From contig LVVU01000053.1 in NCBI GenBank assembly GCA_006954465.1, forward strand, positions 1-7,424: a DNA stretch of 7,424 nucleotides, read 5' to 3'. This stretch comes from Candidatus Methanoprimaticola hominis (GTDB lineage Archaea > Thermoplasmatota > Thermoplasmata > Methanomassiliicoccales > Methanomethylophilaceae). Position 1 is the first letter of the stretch. Every line of letters starts with the position of its first letter. Made by a program: the position numbers and the translations under genes. Shown here one piece after another: positions 5,772 through 7,424 of this stretch. Below the pieces are notes generated by a model. That model did not search any database. It was not told the origin of the DNA and was given only the letters and a program-made list of their open reading frames with translations.

Positions 5772-6557
5772 TCAGCGATAGTCCTCGAAATCGTCCAACC
5801 CGTTCTTCAGGCAGAGCCTCGAAAGGACCCTGTCGGAGGATTGGGATGGGGTTATGCCCATGCGGTCGAGGCGTTCGGTATCCACGAGTTTGAGATTCAG
5901 GTTCTCGTGGAAGACGATCTTGACGCCAGTCGCGCGCAGCGCATCGATGAGATCCCCCTCCCTGCCCTGCAGCGTGGACATGACGGGGGCGATGAGGACG
6001 TAGGCGTCTATCCCCTCATCGAGAAGCCTGGTTAGCGCTTCGATGCGTGCAGCGGGGAGCGGGGCACCGGGCTCCGTCATCTTCGATACGCGGTCATCCA
6101 CGGTGGTGATGGTCATCCCCACCACGACATCCATCCCGGACAGCAGATCGATGTCCCTCGTGACGAGATCGGATTTCGTGTGGATGTGCACCCTCCTCTC
6201 CTTCGACTTCAGGACCTCCAGGGACCTGCGTGTGAGACGGAAGCGGTTCTCCGCACCCTGATACGGGTCGGTCACCGTCCCTATGCCTATCGTCCCCTCG
6301 ACGAACGGCAGCTCCTTGACCAGCCTCTCGACCACGTTCCTCTTGACGCGGACGACACGCCATGTATCCAGTTCGGAATGGGTGTGACCGGGGGCGTAGC
6401 AGTAGATGCAGCCGTGCTCGCATCCTCCGTAGGGGTTGAGGGCGTAGTCCATCTCGGGAAGACCCGAAGGAGACAGAGCACGCGAGCAGTCCACTATCCT
6501 GAACGGCCCGTCCCAGCCCTTGTCCTCGTCCGTGAATTCCAGCAGAGTCGTGTCCAT
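5772..6557 (-). CDS. SPL/COG1533-type radical SAM protein
   Basis: A 261-residue radical SAM protein. The [4Fe-4S] cluster motif CEHGCIYC gives C46, C50 and C53 in the family context LNPYGGC...CYAP. TDPYQGAE (96-103), HTKSDLVTRDIDLL (126-139) and the GMTITTVDDRVSKMTEPGAP segment (147-166) followed by R171 are typical of the spore photoproduct lyase-like group (COG1533). There is no cysteine between residues 54 and 248, so the extra catalytic Cys of true spore photoproduct lyase is missing; the substrate is unknown. The chosen ATG at 6557 has GGGGGATC just upstream and gives the expected family N-terminus. The longer open frame upstream is antisense-free but is the wrong frame of nre. The gene overlaps nre by 64 nt, so the two are probably co-transcribed and coupled; both families have been tied to nucleic-acid repair, which makes a shared role possible but unproven. 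Confidence 0.9.
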   Translation of the reverse strand: MDTTLLEFTDEDKGWDGPFRIVDCSRALSPSGLPEMDYALNPYGGCEHGCIYCYAPGHTHSELDTWRVVRVKRNVVERLVKELPFVEGTIGIGTVTDPYQGAENRFRLTRRSLEVLKSKERRVHIHTKSDLVTRDIDLLSGMDVVVGMTITTVDDRVSKMTEPGAPLPAARIEALTRLLDEGIDAYVLIAPVMSTLQGREGDLIDALRATGVKIVFHENLNLKLVDTERLDRMGITPSQSSDRVLSRLCLKNGLDDFEDYR

Positions 6558-7424
6558 TCGATCCCCCGTCGGTAGAAGTCCTCTATGCGCCTCTGTACGC
6601 GCCAGTCGCTCATGACGTCGGAGTTGGATATCCATGTATCCCTCTTTATGTCCATCATGCCCTCTACGTGATCCAACGCCCTGTCGAGGGATTCGAAGTG
6701 GAAGGGCTTCGTCTTCAGAGCCGCGCGGACGTTCTCCCTGACGTTCCATACACCGACAGGCATGATGTAGCCCGGATGGGCCTCCCTCATGATCACGACG
6801 CCGGCGGTGCGGCCCTCCTCGATCAGGAGCTCGTTCACAGCCATCCTCGATGCGTAGTAGCATCCGCCGATGTGTGCGTACTCGGTCCTCCCATCGAAGA
6901 ACTCGCTGTCGTGGATGATGTCTATCTGCCTTCCTGTGGGATTCCATGTGGTGTTGGGATACCAGGCCTCGATCAGCTCGAATCTCCAGGTGCAGGGCAT
7001 CATCAGGACCGCCCATCTGTTGTCCAGCTCCTCCCATTGGTATATGCGGAAATCGTCGATGGGAGGGTTCCACTTGGTGGTCTTCAGGAGGTCCTTCCCG
7101 ATGATGTCGTCGACGGCGGTTATGCTCCAACGGGTCGGAACGAAGCGTCTGTTCCTGTCCACGCCCATGGTTCCGACGGAGAACGCCTTCTGTATCTCCG
7201 ATATCAGGGTGCCGTTGCGGTATGCGGAGACGACCGCATCAGTCGCCTTCATATCCGTGTCGTAGAAGCTCTTCTCAAGATTCCTCTCGAATCTGCCGTT
7301 GCCGATGCTCATCTGCTCCATCCTCGCGGAGGGTCCGAAGGGTTCGATGCTGTCGTCCAGAACGACACGCCCCTTGGGCTTCTGCGTGAACGACGTCTCA
7401 ACATCGACGGGACGCTCGGCGAGG
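6494..7424 (-). CDS. nreA: Archaeal Nre DNA-repair protein, C-terminal part (5' end outside window)
   Basis: The frame stays open to the window edge, so about 309 residues of this roughly 400-residue protein are visible and the true start lies beyond 7424. It matches the archaeal Nre family: DDSIEPFGPSA early in the visible part, then YDTDMKATDAV, VDRNRRFVPTRWSITAVDD, PCTWRFELIEAWYPN, GGCYYASRMAVNE and MPVGVWNVRENVRAAL. Nre proteins act in DNA repair with the sliding clamp PCNA (known for Haloferax NreA), through a C-terminal PIP box. That motif is visible as QRRIEDFY, encoded at 6595-6572. Unusually, 25 more residues, rich in Arg and Gly, follow it, all but the first few overlapping the start of the radical SAM gene. 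The stop is TAG, whereas the other eight genes here end in TGA. The family call is firm; the NreA versus NreB distinction is not. Confidence 0.88.
   Translation of the reverse strand, partial: LAERPVDVETSFTQKPKGRVVLDDSIEPFGPSARMEQMSIGNGRFERNLEKSFYDTDMKATDAVVSAYRNGTLISEIQKAFSVGTMGVDRNRRFVPTRWSITAVDDIIGKDLLKTTKWNPPIDDFRIYQWEELDNRWAVLMMPCTWRFELIEAWYPNTTWNPTGRQIDIIHDSEFFDGRTEYAHIGGCYYASRMAVNELLIEEGRTAGVVIMREAHPGYIMPVGVWNVRENVRAALKTKPFHFESLDRALDHVEGMMDIKRDTWISNSDVMSDWRVQRRIEDFYRRGIEWTRLCWNSRTRTRAGTGRSG

Noticed and set aside
6287..6493. TAG read-through (pyrrolysine) extending Nre
   Set aside because: The frame beyond the TAG is a Ser/Thr/Pro/Arg-rich shadow of the radical SAM gene and ends in another TAG. 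No downstream stem-loop was evident to support insertion.
6558..7130. N-terminal extension of the radical SAM frame to 452 residues
   Set aside because: The extra part is the wrong frame of nre, rich in Arg and His with no family similarity. The ATG at 6557 gives the expected start.

Overview
The window looks like ordinary chromosome from a methanogen-related euryarchaeon, most likely of the Methanomassiliicoccales/Thermoplasmatota group. The evidence is a group II chaperonin (thermosome) with a Gly-Met C-terminus, an archaeal Nre DNA-repair protein, TATA-box promoters about 25 nt from the inferred transcript starts, T-tract terminators, a mix of Shine-Dalgarno and apparently leaderless starts, and TGA as the stop of eight of nine genes. 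The order-level call is an inference from overall protein character and stop usage. No methanogenesis or pyrrolysine gene is present to prove it.

All nine genes are on the minus strand, so transcription runs from high to low coordinates. At the right edge is the C-terminal part of Nre (6494-7424, 5' end outside the window). It overlaps by 64 nt a radical SAM protein of the SPL/COG1533 type (5772-6557). Next comes the thermosome (4057-5685), with its own promoter and SD and two hairpin/T-tract terminators behind it. Then comes a two-gene cassette of short serine recombinases (3107-3880 and 2247-3104), 2 nt apart, read from a strong TATA box with a perfect inverted repeat at the predicted transcription start.

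The left third holds a six-TM acetate-transporter-like protein (1545-2075) with a repeat-flanked promoter and a clear terminator, a Cys-rich TIGR04076-type protein (1045-1440), and a probably leaderless two-gene unit: a 32-residue membrane peptide (808-906) overlapping by 4 nt an SDR oxidoreductase (50-811). No gene-free stretch exceeds 300 nt, and no tRNA, rRNA or CRISPR array was seen.

The most unusual element is the recombinase pair. Both proteins keep the whole catalytic set and the following 'recombinase' domain but stop where large serine recombinases normally continue into the zinc ribbon and coiled coil. They share a 50-bp perfect nucleotide repeat, which suggests recent duplication or gene conversion. 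Other points of interest are the repeat-flanked transporter promoter, the 32-aa peptide, and the Nre C-terminus, where a tail beyond the PCNA-binding motif ends in the only TAG of the window.
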